A stretch of 64,000 nucleotides of DNA, taken from the NCBI GenBank assembly GCA_033964015.1, contig CM066924.1, positions 24,920,280 to 24,984,279 on the forward strand, in the 5' to 3' direction. Both the position numbers and the translations under genes were made by a program. This DNA is from Scolanthus callimorphus. Its lineage: Eukaryota; Cnidaria; Anthozoa; Actiniaria; Edwardsiidae. Every line of letters begins with the position of its first letter. The stretch's first letter is position 1. The notes under the pieces are model-generated. The model was not told the origin of the DNA. It ran no database searches and saw only the letters and a list, made by a program, of their open reading frames with translations. Positions 10,379 to 24,351 of this stretch are shown here, in pieces.

Positions 10379-13300
10379 CAGGGGGCCAGGCACCCCTTTT
10401 TTCCATATATTTACTGTATTTGCTGGAGCAATGTTACAACTTACATTATATTAACTTACATTACATTATATTGAATTTGCCCCACTCCCTTCCGGAGATC
10501 CTGGAACCCCCTTTTTAAATAATTTTTTCTCATATATTTACTGTATTTGCTGGTGCAATGTTACAACTTTGGCCTACATTATATTTGCCCCCCCCCCCCC
10601 CCCTTCTGTAGATCCTGGATCCGCCCTGCAGTACCCACTTGTTGAGGGCCCCTGGAATCCCAGGAGGATACAATGCTTTAGGTACACCAAGTAGGTTAAG
10701 AAATTTTGGAATTCCAATGTATGACCTTGAAATGGACAATTCCAGCTACAATGAATGTGTGACATGTCAGTAGTTGTGTTACATTTCATGAACTAAGTTC
10801 ATTGTATGCATGTGTTGCATCCTGACATTCCTACAGAAAAGAGATAGCACACCCTTAAAGCTGGAATTGTGCATTTCAGGGGAATTTACACCACAGTACG
10901 AAAATCCTGAGGGGAGGGTACAAGATCTGGAATTCCTGAAAATGATCTGGAATTTGGGGCCCTCAATAGGGGTACAGTAAATTAAATGAATAAGCCCATT
11001 AAGAGGCACTTCTCACAATTTTGTTTTCTGGGCTCGCTTTGACAAATTCAGAGAATGTATGTGGAGTATTCTATGGCAGTCTTATCCTGCATCTGTAATG
11101 TTGATGTCATCATCTCAGAAAAATCTTCTTTTGGCCATTCTGCAATCCTGATTTTATGTGAAGTAGATTGCTAGAAATGTCATGTTTAGCTACTGTCACA
11201 AGTTTGGACAAAATAAGTCTGTAGTATATGTCATTTTGAAAAGACATTGATTTTGAAGGAATAAATGAAGAGAGATGAAGACAGCCTAACATTTTAGATT
11301 TACCAAATTGCTGAATTGGTGAACTTTTCTAAAAACATTAATTATACTGAATGGCAGCCACGACACATGTAGATCTATGAAAACTACTCCTAATGATGAT
11401 GTTATGCCAGGACTGTAATCATGGCATCCCATAAAATATCCAAACATGCTTTATATGTGGGAGCATAGAAGGCTGAATGTTTTACCTTGCTCACCTGTGC
11501 GGCCATGTTTGATTCCTGGCTTAGCTGCTTGGGGCATGTTTTGTAACTTGTGGCTCATCATGAGTATAAATGATACAAATGATTTGTCACTTCTCATGTT
11601 TATGGTCTTTTTGATTAGCCAATCGAGTGTCTGTCTCTCGATGTAATGTGTTCAACATGTATATGGGGGATTCCAAAGAACCATTGGGGACAGTGGAGTG
11701 GCCCTTGCTTGACAAAAGCCCTTTATATTTCATTTGCATTATTGTGTGGGGCTGCACTTCACTTCTGCATTCATCATTAGAACAGTGAGATACAGTACTA
11801 AGCTAATAACAACATTATTACTCATATTCAATTTTCTTATGACATTATCCCCCTTCTTCCATACACACTTTATCATTTGCTGTTTGCAAGTTATCATGGG
11901 ACACTTTCTCATTTTTACGAAATTTGAAAACTAATACCCATGTAATCTAGTTGTAATGACAAGGAAATGAAAAGTCAATGTTGTCAAGCAAATACCATAC
12001 TAGACAATCCTCAGAATTATCTCATTTTTTTAATAGTAAAATTTCTTCAACATCTTTTTGAATTTCCCCTTTTAATGTGTGATCATAGTTAGTTTGCCTC
12101 TACTAACACTTAATGAACACATAATGAATAATAATTCTAATTTTGCAGACCTCAGTAATTTGTTCAATCTTAATAAAATCTCTTTGGCAAAATTATGGCT
12201 ACAGGTATTAGATAGATAGATAGATATTAGATAGATAGATAGATAGATCTTTTTATTTTAACATGGTGGTTCTATTAGCGAAGGTGCTGTTTTTCATAAA
12301 AGCCTTGTGTATCTATCAAAGTTAAAAAATAAAACAGTTGCGTATAAGTATTTTAAAAGAATCAAAGAAGCTGGGAGGTAGCTTATTAGTTGTTGGACTA
12401 TTGGACTAATCATACATCTTACGATCATCACTGATCAGTGAAACCATATTCCTCCTTGATCTTGATCTAGTTTTGAATTTAAGTGTTAACTGTATTCTGA
12501 TAAATAACTATATTTACTTTATTTCTGATAAATTATTATAATTACTAGTTCACTGTAACCTGTTGGGCTATCACATAAACTTTATTCTGATAAATTATTA
12601 TAGTTACTAAAGTGCACTGTAACCTGTTTTGTGCATCACATCAACTTTATTTTCAAGCTTGAGCTGCTGTTATCTTGAGTCATGTTTTCCAGTCCTTCTA
12701 ACAAGCCTACATTTTAGTTAACTGTTGTCGATGTTGTTTGCTTGTAGAGTATTAAGTGATAATGGTGGTGGAAGGCTCTGATAAGAGACCTGCTGGACTG
12801 TTTTATCACCACTTTGATATTTTAGGCCACCCTCAGCTGTCATCTGCCTGGAAAAATGGGAAGAACTTTTGAGTTTTTACCTCAAGAGCATGCAGATACA
12901 ATCTTACAGGAGGACACACCTTCATTTGTTCTCTAAAAACAAAGCTACTTAACTAGGTCCAACTTGTGATACATTACATACATTTCAATGGTGACAGGCA
13001 TTTTGTAAATGTAATAATAATATATAACTGCATTCCACAACCTAACCGTGATGTTTTTTTTTTCTGGGAATCATGCAATATCGATGTCACACATTATATG
13101 TATTAATTGTATTGCCAAGCAAGAACAAGGGCTAGTGAGAAAATTCGAGAAAATTCGATGTCAGCTACGTTTTTAGGGAATAGGTCAAAACATCCGTCCT
13201 TTTTTGGTACCCAATTTGGGGTGGGGGGGGGGGGAGTGCTGGAGCCACTTACCTTTCAGAGCTGAATTTTAGGAGCAAAAAAACGTGAATGGAGTCCATA

Positions 13301-13580
13301 TGTGCAATAAAAACAGGTACCCCTAGATCAAGCTCTGAGAAAATTAGGTCTGAACCATCTCCCTGAAAAAATTGGGTACCAGTCGAGTACAAGTGTTTTG
13401 ACCTCTTCCCTTAGTGGGGTTGCTAGGACTGACAATCTGGCACTGTGCAATCTGATTTGCTTATTAATTAACCTGAGACTGTTCTCGACCAATCACAACA
13501 CACAATATTACAATAAGAAAGTTATGTTATGCAATTACTCAGGTCAGCCATGTGTAAATTGTGAACTATTGAAGATGCAA
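10271..13580. other. Intergenic 3.3 kb, repeats only
   Basis: Contains a poly(G) tract (about 10341-10377) and poly(C) near 10590. Two copies of a CATATATTTACTGTATTTGCTGG block lie near 10403 and 10531. A TAGA microsatellite is at 12206-12247. No frame with family resemblance was found on either strand. Confidence 0.5.
12524..12655. repeat. 62-bp imperfect tandem repeat
   Basis: TCTGATAAATTATTATA...CACTGTAACCTGTT...ACTTTAT occurs twice with a 62-65 bp period. A degenerate third start lies upstream near 12496. Confidence 0.6.
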
Positions 13581-16500
13581 TTACCGTGTGAATTCATCAT
13601 GATTATCTAGCAGATCTTCAGAATTTTTAGTACTGATAGGGTGATTTGTTTTCATAGTGTCTTGTTCATCATCACTTTCGCCACTCTCATGATCTTGAGG
13701 TGATCTGGATTTTCTACTACTGTTTGGAGAATTCCTGAAGACAAACAATACAACAAATTACAAAATGAGCAATAGAGCGGATTTCACATGACTGTCAAGA
13801 CTTGTTATGTAATTGCGATTGCTTTGCGTTCTCATTGGCTACTCGTTTTTCTCAGCCAATCAAATTCTGTAGTAAATACAATTGTGTAATTACTTAGTAA
13901 TTGGTTCGGCTTGCAATTGGCTGAGAAAAAAGCCATTTAGGAGCAAGTCATGATTTCTCTCGATTCTGATTGGCTAGTGATTGCTCAATTGCAATTGTTT
14001 TCACAACAGTCATGTGAAAACCGCTCTATTGATAATGACTAACAATGTGTGTTTCCAAAAAATATCCATACCCCACCCCCCACGGAAGGGTGTTCAGAAA
14101 TGACACCCCCACCCCTCTGGAATTTCCGATTTTGGTGCCTGGTTGTTACGAGAGCCGTTCTCGTAAGCGACCAGCTCCGTTAACGACCGCAATTTTCAGG
14201 TCCCGAGGTGGTCGCTTACGAGAGCTTTGACTGTAGTACATTTCTGTAATACTTAAGACTTGGGACAAAAAAGCCAAATCACAACTTCTTTAGGAGCAAA
14301 TCACTAGTTTTCTCGAACGTGTTACGTCTCTTGGACGAATTTTGCGTGGAGGATTCTAGACAAAACACGCTTCTTAGCAGTTTCGCTACAGAAAATAGAG
14401 GGATTCTCAAATGACAAAACATGAAGTTAATTTTACTATATTTCATTGTTTTTGAAAAGGTGATTAATTAATTGTAGGAAGCGTGAACGTCTTTTCAGCT
14501 AAAAACAAAAACATTCACGCAACACTTAGCGCATTTTCGACTCTGTACGAGAAATGCATTTTGCTAACCATCTGGAAAAATTTTTTTGGGTCAGTAACCC
14601 CCCACCCCTCTGGAAATTCCTAGGCCTTTGACCCACCCCCCACCCCTCTGGAATTTCCAATCCCTTCCGGGGGGGGGGGGGGGGGGATTTCAATCCCTTC
14701 CGTGGGGGGGAGGGGCAATGACTAACAATGACAATGGCTGACAATGATAACTAACAATGAGAATGGCTGATAATGATAGTGACTAACAATGACAATGTTA
14801 ATGGCTGACAATGACAAATAATGATAATGACTAACAATGACAATGACTGACAATGGCAATGATATTAGACAATGACGAATAACAATGAAAATGACTGACA
14901 ATGAAAATGATAATGATGACTGTCAGCGACAATGATAATGACTAATAATGACAATGACTGACAATGGCAATGATATGTTACAGTGACAATGGCAACGATA
15001 ACAAATGACAATGACAATGATGAATAACAATGATAATGACTAACAGTGACAATAACAATTACTAATAATGACGATGATAATGACTGGCAATGATAATGAT
15101 AATGACTGGCAATGATAATGATAATGACTGGCAATGATAATGATAATGACTGGCAATGATAATGATAATGACTGGCAATGATAATGATAATGAATCACAA
15201 CGATAAAGACAATGATAATGACTCACAATGATATTGACTTACTCGATGAAGATATGAAACACCCTATATATCAATGACTTACTTATCAAAAAGTCCTTGG
15301 ATCCCTGTTTTGGCGTAGCTAAATGCATCTTGGATAGAAGAAAATAAGGCAGATTTTCTAGAAGGAAATGGAAGATGTAAGCAGATCTAGCTGATGGAAA
15401 TTTGCAATTTTGGTCCCTAGATTTCAGATTCAGATTTCATTTCAATTTATTAGTGGCTTATACAAAGTGTGTATATGACCAATCGTCCTGCACCTGGACC
15501 TCCCCCCCCCCCCCCCCCTCCCTAGCTATAGCCAGAATCCTTTGTGCCCTGATTGCCTAATAGACCACAAAGGCTCTCTGTTGATGATGGTCCTTAAACT
15601 TTTCTCTTAGCAACTTTAGATACTGACCTTTCTTGTTTAGTGGCTTTTGTTTCCTTCCCAGTTAAAGTGTCATCTTCATCTGGATCCTCTGCCGTGTCAG
15701 ACTCTTGACTGTCAAGTTTTCCTGACAGCAGCTTCCGCTCTTCAGACTTCTTTGACTGGGGAAATGAAACAAATCTGCCATTTAACTATGATGCAAAGGC
15801 TACTACCCACAATCCTTTGCATGCCTACCAAATCCTTCACACAAACTCCTTGCATTTGCGACTGGGTCACGAATCTGATGTCAATGATGACGTCATCGAA
15901 ATATTGAATACTATCACATTCATAATATAGAAAACATCTACATGCGAATTTCCACGCTATTAATAATAAATTATTATCATACATTGAACAAAATAAAGTG
16001 CAGTGTCAGAACGCTTTTTTGGAACCATCTTGTCGTGTTCAAGGTGAACCTTATTTGTGATCCGATCCGATCCGTGGCCACTCAGCAATTAAAAAGACGT
16101 CTCATTTTCTGTGGCGGATTTAGGAAATCTTTGAAGACAGTTACGAAAATAAGTTTTACTACCAAAACTATAGACCATTTGAGAAAGTTTCAAGAAAATA
16201 TCAGTCACGTAACTACCTGTACTCTAGTATGCAAGCGAGTAACTCTTGAAGACAAAATAAAGTGGATATACCACAAAAATCAAAAGTTGCGTTGAAATAA
16301 AAATATTAGTATGCTTTGCTAAACCCGATAGTATATTTGCTTTTTCAGGCAAAGTACTTCTTTTGAATATTATCTGAACGTGGCGGTTGATGCCATTTAA
16401 AGTCTATATTAATAATACATTCACAAAATGAGAGGTGGCACTTATATTTAATTAATGTTGTATTAATCATTGATAATAACGGAGTGCGAAAATGTCATCA

Positions 16501-19500
16501 AGGCAAATATATTGTTGCACAAAATACCTGACTTTCCTCAGTAAAAATATTAACGAACTTTTATCAATGTAATTCTTCCCTGAACTTGAATGCATCTTGA
16601 TATTTCGAATCGCTAATTTTCATATATTGGCATTTTAAACAAATAATTTTACTTGCTTTTGTGCTGTTTGAAAGATGTGTTTTATCTTGGACTTGAGAGA
16701 TGGAAAAAATTAGTGGTCGGCTGGATGAGCAATATCGTGCGAGAGTAAATTGAAGTGTTTCAAAAAGGTGCGAACAAATAATCAATAAAATTTAAGTTCA
16801 ACTCACATCTGTGTTCAGATAATACCAACAATAGATGCACTGCATATTCTGCAGTCGGCAAGCCCTGGAGAGTCTTCAATGCCAAAGGGGTATTCTTCAA
16901 TTCTTAATTTCAAATGGCACATGCATATTGGATTTCGCGCACCAAATTTACAAGACGTTATTTAAAATCCTGGGACTAAAGTTGACGTGCGCCCAACGCA
17001 ATATGCGACTCGAAACAGCTGGTGTATGGAAAAGATGGATATCTCACCTTTACTATGCACTGACTGCCCCAAACGGTCACCATAAAACCAATCGTATTTA
17101 AATATTAGTTTATACAGACTAAAACACAATCAAACATCCCCTCAATAGCAAATAATGCCTTAAAGGCTTAAAATAGTTACGATTTTTTTCAGCAGACGGC
17201 CCGTGGCAAAACGTCGGAAGGAAAAAGTGAACCTCTGTCCAACAACTGGGTCAGATTTCTTTAAACTTTTATATGGAATATTGTTTTAGAACGCTGAATT
17301 GACAGCATGAGAAACCTGTACTATTGACACAAATTTTCATGAGAATTGTCCTTTCTATATATTTTGCATGACTAAAGAGGCAGGGAAAAATATACGTCTA
17401 CGGATCAATTTAAAAAACGTGCGAAAATCTCAAAATACAATATCGCCAAAAGCCTCCTAGATTTTTTACGATAAAAAGCAAAATCTAGTTCAAGAGACTA
17501 AAGAAGAAATATTATTGACTTTCCTGTCGTTCGGAAAATTTAGTAGTACTTTCTGTCATTTTATTATAGAAAAACTAATAGTTTAGCCCAAGAAATAACA
17601 TAATTCAACAAAAAATAATCATTTATGTCAGTGTATGCACAAAAAATTAAAGACAAATTTCAATTGCCAATGAGACGATGTTAAAACACAACAAGTCTAA
17701 ATAGAAATTCCCGAGGTGACTCTAGCAAATTGACTGGATGCGTTTTTCATTAGTACCTGAATTGATTTTTTTAACTACATTTGATAATTCCATTCGGGAG
17801 GCACTATTCTGTCCTTGACTCCCGTAATGTCTTTATAAATGTCTTAGTGAAAATCAATTTTCTCGCATGAAGGCATTGCGTGATACAAAGTAAGTATTGA
17901 AAATATCCATGTAAGAAAGGCCCAAGTAATTGTCCAGAACTCAATTTTGTATAAAAGTAGCAATGAAAAGTCTTTGTAGAGATGAAGTATATACATTGTT
18001 ATCTTCTTACCATTGTTGTAGTTCAGTAAGTTGAAACCTCTGTTCACACCTTGGAAAGTGAAAAATCTTTGTCCGTGTAGATAAATATTTTCATGTTCTT
18101 TTAAACCAAGCAGTTTAACTTTTGCATTTTTTCCGAGGAGTTTGGCCTTTTCTCCTCATGTAAGTTTAGGTTCATTTTATAAAACTATAGCTATTAATTC
18201 ATAACATGTACTTTAATGTGTAAATTGGTTGGAAATGCTACCTCGGAATATGCAAATTCCCCAACGGGGGTGGACTCACAAGTCAATATTTAATTCAACC
18301 GACCAATCAGGTTTTGCCTAGTTGATTATCCAATGAAACCCTCCAATCACATGATGAGCAATGCTGCTCAGTATGTTGCTAGGAAGTGCTAGCGTTTGGG
18401 AGAAATGAATTGGTGGTCCAACGTACTAATGTGATTCCTATCACATCATGAGATTCGTCTTCGACAAAAATGCCACAAATCATGTTTCATCCTGTGTTAA
18501 TTTTCAGTATTTGATGTAATTGCTACCGAAAAATTAACTCTAACATAAACTAACCCAAACAACAATTTATACGAGAACTGACGAGCAAATGAAATAATGT
18601 TTTTAAAACAAAACTCACGAAAAATAGCTTTATGACTCAACCTTGAATACTGTATTTTTACTAAAATATATTATTTATGTTGTATACATATAACGATTTA
18701 CCTGGAGGAACAACGTATAAAAATTGTTCAATCGAAAACATTACTGAAACCATGTTTCTTCTCTGTATAAATTTGCGAGTTCTATGCAAAACCGATTTGT
18801 TATCTTCACACAGTAGATATACGATCACAGTATTATTCAGGAAATCCATTTGGGAAGTTTTAGCGACGTTCCTGTCATTTTATGGATTTGCGCCATTAGT
18901 GAATAAAGCTATTGTCGGGAATTCATGTCGTTATTAGCTGACTTATAGCGCTTAGTGTTGTCTATAGTCTGGACTTACTGGGGTTGTTATCTTACTTAAG
19001 GAAATTACCGACGGATTTCAGGTGACTTCAGGTTATTCGCAGGAGGCGAATACAACGCGAGCGCCCCGTAGTACATCAGCTAAAACTCTAATGAGAAAGG
19101 CATACAAATTTATATAACAATTTTTTACTCGTTCTTACAGGACAAAGAAGGGCAAACAAAGTCGATTTCCACTTTCTTTGAGTGTACGCCAGGAGTCACT
19201 ACTGGAATGAAACCTGTCAGCTACGAGAGGAAGTCGACGAGCGATTTTTTTTTAGGTGCGCGTAAAGTGGGCGGGGCCACAAACTCCCTCGTCGAGTCTT
19301 TCTCTGCTTTTCCATTCATTTTTTGACTAAAATCCACCAGGAACTCTAGCTTGTTACACAGTCTACGTAAATAGTACTACCACAAAACAATTGGCTTAAT
19401 TAAAGAATGCAAAGAGCTACGGCCTGCTATGACAAATTTGATTGGCTAGCTGAACGAAAATAGCTTGATTTGAGAAAAAGTTTCCCATGGTAGGGATGAC

Positions 19501-20654
19501 CGTGGGGGTTGAACGCGAAAGGGGGGCTGAAAAAAAGAAAACGTGTAAAAACCTTTCTATTCAGCCCCCAGCCCTCCCCTCTCCGCTGGCCAGGTTTTGT
19601 GTTGATTGGTATTCATTTCTCAGCTTTGTAAGGGCCATTCAAAACCAAAAACCAATTCTCGCAGATTTTGAAAACTCTTATGGAATGGCCTGTATCATAT
19701 CTAATGCTTCATGAGTAACTATTTCCATAATTAATTTCAAAAAGCAACATTTTTACAAACGGAATCTCACCTCTATAGTTCTGTTTCTGTGTTGAGATTT
19801 GATAAAAGTGAGTTCAGCCTGGAACACTTGCCTCATCTCAATCATCTTGCTTTTGTATTCTTCTAACTTTATAAGAAAATAAAGATATAGTTGCAAAGGC
19901 AAATTTAGAACAGTGAATACGAGGAAGGCCGTTTTGGTCTTGAACACACCACTTGTCCTATTATCATTTTTGCCTATTGTGGACTTGACCGTTTTTCCGA
20001 TGGAGTGTTATTCATGATTACTTCTCTTTTTCTCCAACTCCAAGGGAGAATCTCCAGGCGGCCCAGAACCAGAGCCTGACATTAACTTTTATAGAGATGT
20101 GCCATATGGGGCTAAATAAAAAATCCTAGAGTCGCCAACTAGGTTTGTCGCCGTAGAAATCTGGTCACCATGTTGAAAGCTAATTTGAGAATGGCCTTTT
20201 ATAAAAACCTGTAGACTGGAAAGGTGAGTCACGCTGGTTGAATTTGTGCTCGCCAAACCCTAAATCTAGTCGCCATAGGCATAAGCCAGGGCTCGAAATT
20301 AACAGGTATTAAAAGTCGCAATTTTGCGACTTGCTTGATGAGTTTTAATCGCAAAAAGAGGCCTACAAGTCGTAAAATTGAAGGCAAACCCTAAGAGTTA
20401 ACTATAAAACTAGTCGATATTTTGCGACTAACTGATAGTTTTTAGTCGCAAAGTGAACAATTCTGGTCGCTTTTGCGACCGATACGGTCGCAATGTCGAG
20501 GCCTGGATAAGCGACCTGTAATGGATTACGCACATTGGGCACATCCACGAGGTGGCTCTTCGTCCCGTGCACATGTGAAGTATTTTAGTATGTCTCATCA
20601 TCCCAGAGTTCTTTCACGTCCACCTCGAATTTGATATGGAAGCGGATGGAGACG

Positions 20655-20685
<31 letters not shown>

Positions 20686-22733
20686 CAAGGAAGTAAAGCT
20701 TTTTGAGAGCTCCACCCTTGCGAATATATGCTAGTTTCGTTTTTTTGACACCATTTTAGCGCTGACTAAGAGGTGTTCTAAAAAATCGTCTTGGGGATTT
20801 TGGAAATCATTAGATTTCCTTTTCAAGTTATATATATATTTTTTTTTTGGGGGGGGGGGGTATTGTCTCTAAAATCGGTTCTTTTTAAAATTTCAAAAAT
20901 CCCCGACAAGGTTTTTATAACACATCTAATTCGATTAATTTTTTTCGCCTTTCAAGACCTGGAAGTCATAACAATAATTAAAATAACATCTCATGAGCCA
21001 ATTTATAAGCGGACGCGCATGCGTATAAATAAAAGTACTCCTTTGAACGCCATTGTTGCAGAATGATCAAGTCGAGTAGCTGACATGAAGCTGACTCCCC
21101 AAAATCAAATGTCCCACATGGAAAAAGTCACCCAGACCTACATATACGTAGAGCGATGTACGAAGACCGTTAGTTGTTCACTATCATTACAAGGGGCGGG
21201 CGTTCCCTCGCCTAGGTCCCTAGCACCGAGGATGGGCGTAAGAACCGCACGGTCGCCATACGACGCTTCAGCACTAGTCTGGAAGTATGGTCCACATGTT
21301 TTTTGTTTTGCTAAAATTCCTTGATTAGTTAAGACAAAATGAATTCTTTCACGAAAATTGTCAGACATTTTGGCGAAATTGAGTAGACAAATGAAAACCT
21401 TTGTCTTTGATTAAAAAGTAGATCAATTTAGAACAAAGACAAAATATATTTTTGAAGATTAGATCTGTTAATAATCTTTTAGCGTGGGGTGTTAGAACCG
21501 TACGGTCACCATACGACGCTTCAGCTCCGTCTGGAAGTACAAACCACGTGTGTGTTATTGATTTCCTCAAAAGTAATTTTCTTAATTAGCTTAGAGAAAC
21601 TGTTTTTACACCAGAGTGGAGATAAGGAATTAACCTTGTGTGAAAGCTAACGTGCTAATGAAATGGTTGTTTTTACACCAATTTTGCATGCTATTTTGTA
21701 TTTACAGGGCTTCTGACAAGGTGTGAAAAAAAAGCCAAAAGTCGCGGGATTTCGGCAGTATTAAACAGTTGCGGGAAAAAGTCGAAAGTTTCGGGGTGTT
21801 GCGGGATTTTCATTTTGCGAAATATGAGGAAAACATCAATAAAAAGCACATAAAATGTACTTTCAGAGAACATTTTTCACAGTACAGTCTGTTGTTATAT
21901 ACCTCCTGCTGACTGTAGAAAACCATCCCATCATCAGAGACATGAAATCCATTCCTTAAAATTCCAAATTTGCTGTAAATGGGATCCGCCGAATCACATA
22001 TGTCAGACTCTTCACTATCTGATGCATCAGATGTCAAAGGGCTTATTAGAGATCCATTTGCATCATCTGTCAATGCTGTCCAGGAATAAGCACTGTTTTG
22101 ATCAATCCTTTTAAGTGGAAGCAGAGTTAAATATCTCCTCCACGTGGTAACATTCTTGTTGACTGACTTTTTATGTTTGAATGTCGATAATAATTTTTCC
22201 CATAATTGTCTGCTGTTAGTCCTAATCTGTGGTTCCCTGATGGAGCATTTGTTTCCATGAATGTCTAGCCCATTCAAAGGATTCTGTGATGTATTGCTAT
22301 CATGACAATCTTCCAGTTCTCTGTTTTCTAAATAATAAATTAGGTTGCATATTTTCTGTTTGTGTTTGGATTGTTTCACTGAATTGCATGTTCCTTCTTC
22401 TTCACATGCTGATAGTTTAACACTTGGCATTATGAGAGAAGGGTAGGCTTTTTTAACAAGCCCATGAATATCTTCTCTTCTCCATCCTATGTCAAACTGA
22501 AATGTCCATTAAACTGCTTGAATGAAGACCACTCTATGTTGTTCTGTTGAATATACAAATACATAAACAGCTATTGATTTCAAGCGGTACTAAAGTGCTC
22601 ATGGGAAGGGAAAGGGTATCCTTTGCAATCTGATCTTTATCAGGGGGGGGGGCCTTTTCGATAGATTTCCCCATACATTTACTGTATTTGCAAGAGCAAG
22701 GTCTCAACTTTGGCCTCCATTTTTTTTTTACTT

Positions 22734-22774
<41 letters not shown>

Positions 22775-24095
22775 TTTTGGAGATCCTGGATCTGCCCCTG
22801 AAACATGTTATATGTGCAAACAAGTTATGTAAAAAAAAGAAGCATGTTGCAGGCAGATGGTACAAACATCAATTAGAATAGCAAAAACGTTTGGTTTCAG
22901 TTATAAATAATAAATTTACATTAAATAATAAATAATAAATTTACATTATTTTCCAAAGACAAAAAAGATGAACCAAACAAAAATGTAGAAACTTTATTAT
23001 TCTTAGACATTTGTAACCACGTGTCAGCAAGGATTTGTGCAGTTGAGGTGAGCAGAGATTCTCGGGATGGCAAAAAGTGGGAATGTGCAAAATATTTGGC
23101 AGCAAATGTTGGATTTTCCCACTGACAGGTTTATGCATCCTAAATCAAAACGTTTGCGTGTTCTGTTCCCATTCTACCCTCCCCCACACAGGTTCTAAGG
23201 GACCATGACCATCCCTCAGAAGGACTTTGCTTCCTGAAAAGAAGACCAATCCAGAATTTCATTTTGCATTTTCCTGGAACCCACAAATACCCTTCCAAAA
23301 TTTTTTTTTTTTTTTTACTAAAAGAACCAGAACCAAATTTAAAATGAAATTTAAACCAGCCTTAACAGTTAGTCACAGAAATCTGGATATTTTCTGGAAA
23401 TCTGGCTACAGGCCTGGGGCCGGTTCCTGAAAGGTTGGATAAAGTTATCCATGGATAAAAAAATATCTGTTGTATAGGGATTTCTTCAGGATTTATCCTT
23501 TGGATAAGCGTTTATCTACAGATAACTCTTAACTGACCTTCTAGGAACCGGCCCCTGGCTTTTAAGGGTACCATTTCATGGTGTCCCAGTTCAGGATACT
23601 GCTATAGGCAGCTACTGAGAACAGGTTGATAACGCCCCTAAAATGATCTTATAATGCAGTAGCCTGAAAATCCGAACTTTTAGCAAAGATTTTAGATTTT
23701 ATGTAACTCGTCTGTTGCCATGAGAACCGAGATTTCTGTGAAGAATGTGAAACGTCTAAATCTACAGCTGAAGGTTTCAGACACACAGCTGAAACTAAAT
23801 CAACTTCTGTACTTCTCATACAATTGCAGTCAAAATATCATCATTTAGCGAGGGGAACGGGCGGCAGATCGAACGATCCCGAGGGAAGGGAGTGATTATT
23901 AGCTTCCCTCGTGTCCAAATGTAATATTATTTCTTTCAAACTTGATATAAAAGTTAAGTTAGTTTAGGGTTATTCGACCTTCTTCTTCGACCGACGCAAA
24001 CTACAATATAGATTGTGCATCCCGTGTCATAGACATAGTGTCAGAAATACTCACATTCCGCTCTGTCTTTTGCGATCATCCTCAGAATTCGACAT
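13581..24095 (-). CDS. Unnamed multi-exon protein, coiled-coil and Ser/Asp-rich tail
   Basis: I do not recognise this gene. Coding exons read on the - strand: 23121-22945, 22496-21903, 19866-19771, 15755-15628, 15357-15283 and 13734-13581 (stop TAA). Each has AG/GT borders, and phases agree at every junction (0,0,0,2,2). Visible parts: an N-terminal exon with FAAKYFAHSHFLPSRESLL; a 198-residue exon containing FDIGWRREDIHGLVKKAYP, QLWEKLLSTFKHKKS and an acidic DASDSEESDICDSADP patch; a charged helix, LEEYKSKMIEMRQVFQAEL; and an acidic Ser-rich tail with ESGESDDEQD. No signal peptide or membrane span is evident. A plausible first exon, ATG at 24095 to the donor at 24055 (MSNSEDDRKRQSG), lies head to head with COX5A. 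It ends in phase 2, so a small linking exon is missing from this model. Likely an intracellular scaffold or adaptor, with no firm function. Confidence 0.65.
13775..14026. mobile_element. 252-bp Tc1/mariner-like MITE with TA duplication
   Basis: GAGCGGATTTCACATGACTGT at the left is inverted at the right as ACAGTCATGTGAAAACCGCTC. TA flanks both ends (13773-13774, 14027-14028). It lies in the last intron of the unnamed - strand gene. Confidence 0.7.
14043..14725. mobile_element. Fragments of the GTGTGGTTCC...CCCCTCTGGAATTTCC MITE family
   Basis: GTGTGTTTCCAAAAAATATCCATACC at the left, then several CCCCTCTGGAATTTCC blocks and a poly(G) run near 14669. The family is seen more completely at 25570-25819. 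Intronic. Confidence 0.5.
14720..15235. repeat. Simple repeat of AATGA/AATGAC words
   Basis: About 500 bp made of TGACAATGATAATGAC-type permutations. This produces His/Ser-rich spurious frames on the - strand. Confidence 0.9.
20287..20506. mobile_element. 220-bp MITE, CAGGGCTCGAAATTAAC end, 6-bp duplication ATAAGC
   Basis: Left end CAGGGCTCGAAATTAAC, right end TGTCGAGGCCTGG. ATAAGC sits just outside both ends (20281-20286, 20507-20512). Interior carries repeated GTCGCAATTTTGCGACT-like hairpins. Confidence 0.65.
21240..21560. repeat. Duplicated 60-bp block CGCCATACGACGCTTCAGC
   Basis: ACGGTCGCCATACGACGCTTCAGC...CTGGAAGTA near 21249 recurs near 21502 with changes. Intronic to the unnamed gene. 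Nature unknown. Confidence 0.5.
22534..22802. mobile_element. Poly(C)-bearing repeat with GATCCTGGATCTGCCCCTG end
   Basis: Right end AGATCCTGGATCTGCCCCTG resembles the sequence near 10610. The interior has a C run of more than 30 bp (about 22738-22770). Only one end is well defined. Confidence 0.4.
23417..23557. mobile_element. 141-bp foldback MITE, GGGGCCGGTTCCT ends
   Basis: GGGGCCGGTTCCTGAAAGG is inverted as CCTTCTAGGAACCGGCCCC. Internal GGATAA/TTATCC words also pair. Target duplication is not clear. Confidence 0.65.
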
Positions 24096-24351
24096 CTAAC
24101 TACTTTTGCAAAAGTCCAGCCTATTTTTCGCCTGCCTCGCTGTTTAATACAGGACTGTACTAAATTTTGTAATTTGTGCTATAAAACAATAATAGGCCTC
24201 GGATTTTCCGATTGGCTCACGAACAATTATCGACTATCGACTATTTGGTGAAAATGTTGCATTCTGGGATATCAAGCCTCGCCGGCCGCCATTTTGGATT
24301 TTGAGTGAGTTTTGTAAAAGTGGGAAGCGGAATACATCTTGTTTTCGCAAC
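24096..24351. promoter_or_regulatory. Probable bidirectional promoter, COX5A and the unnamed - strand gene
   Basis: 256 bp between divergent start codons, including GGCCGCCATTTTGGATT near 24284. Inferred from arrangement. Confidence 0.45.

Noticed and set aside
14865..15134. His/Ser-rich - strand frame
   Set aside because: Produced by the AATGAC simple repeat.
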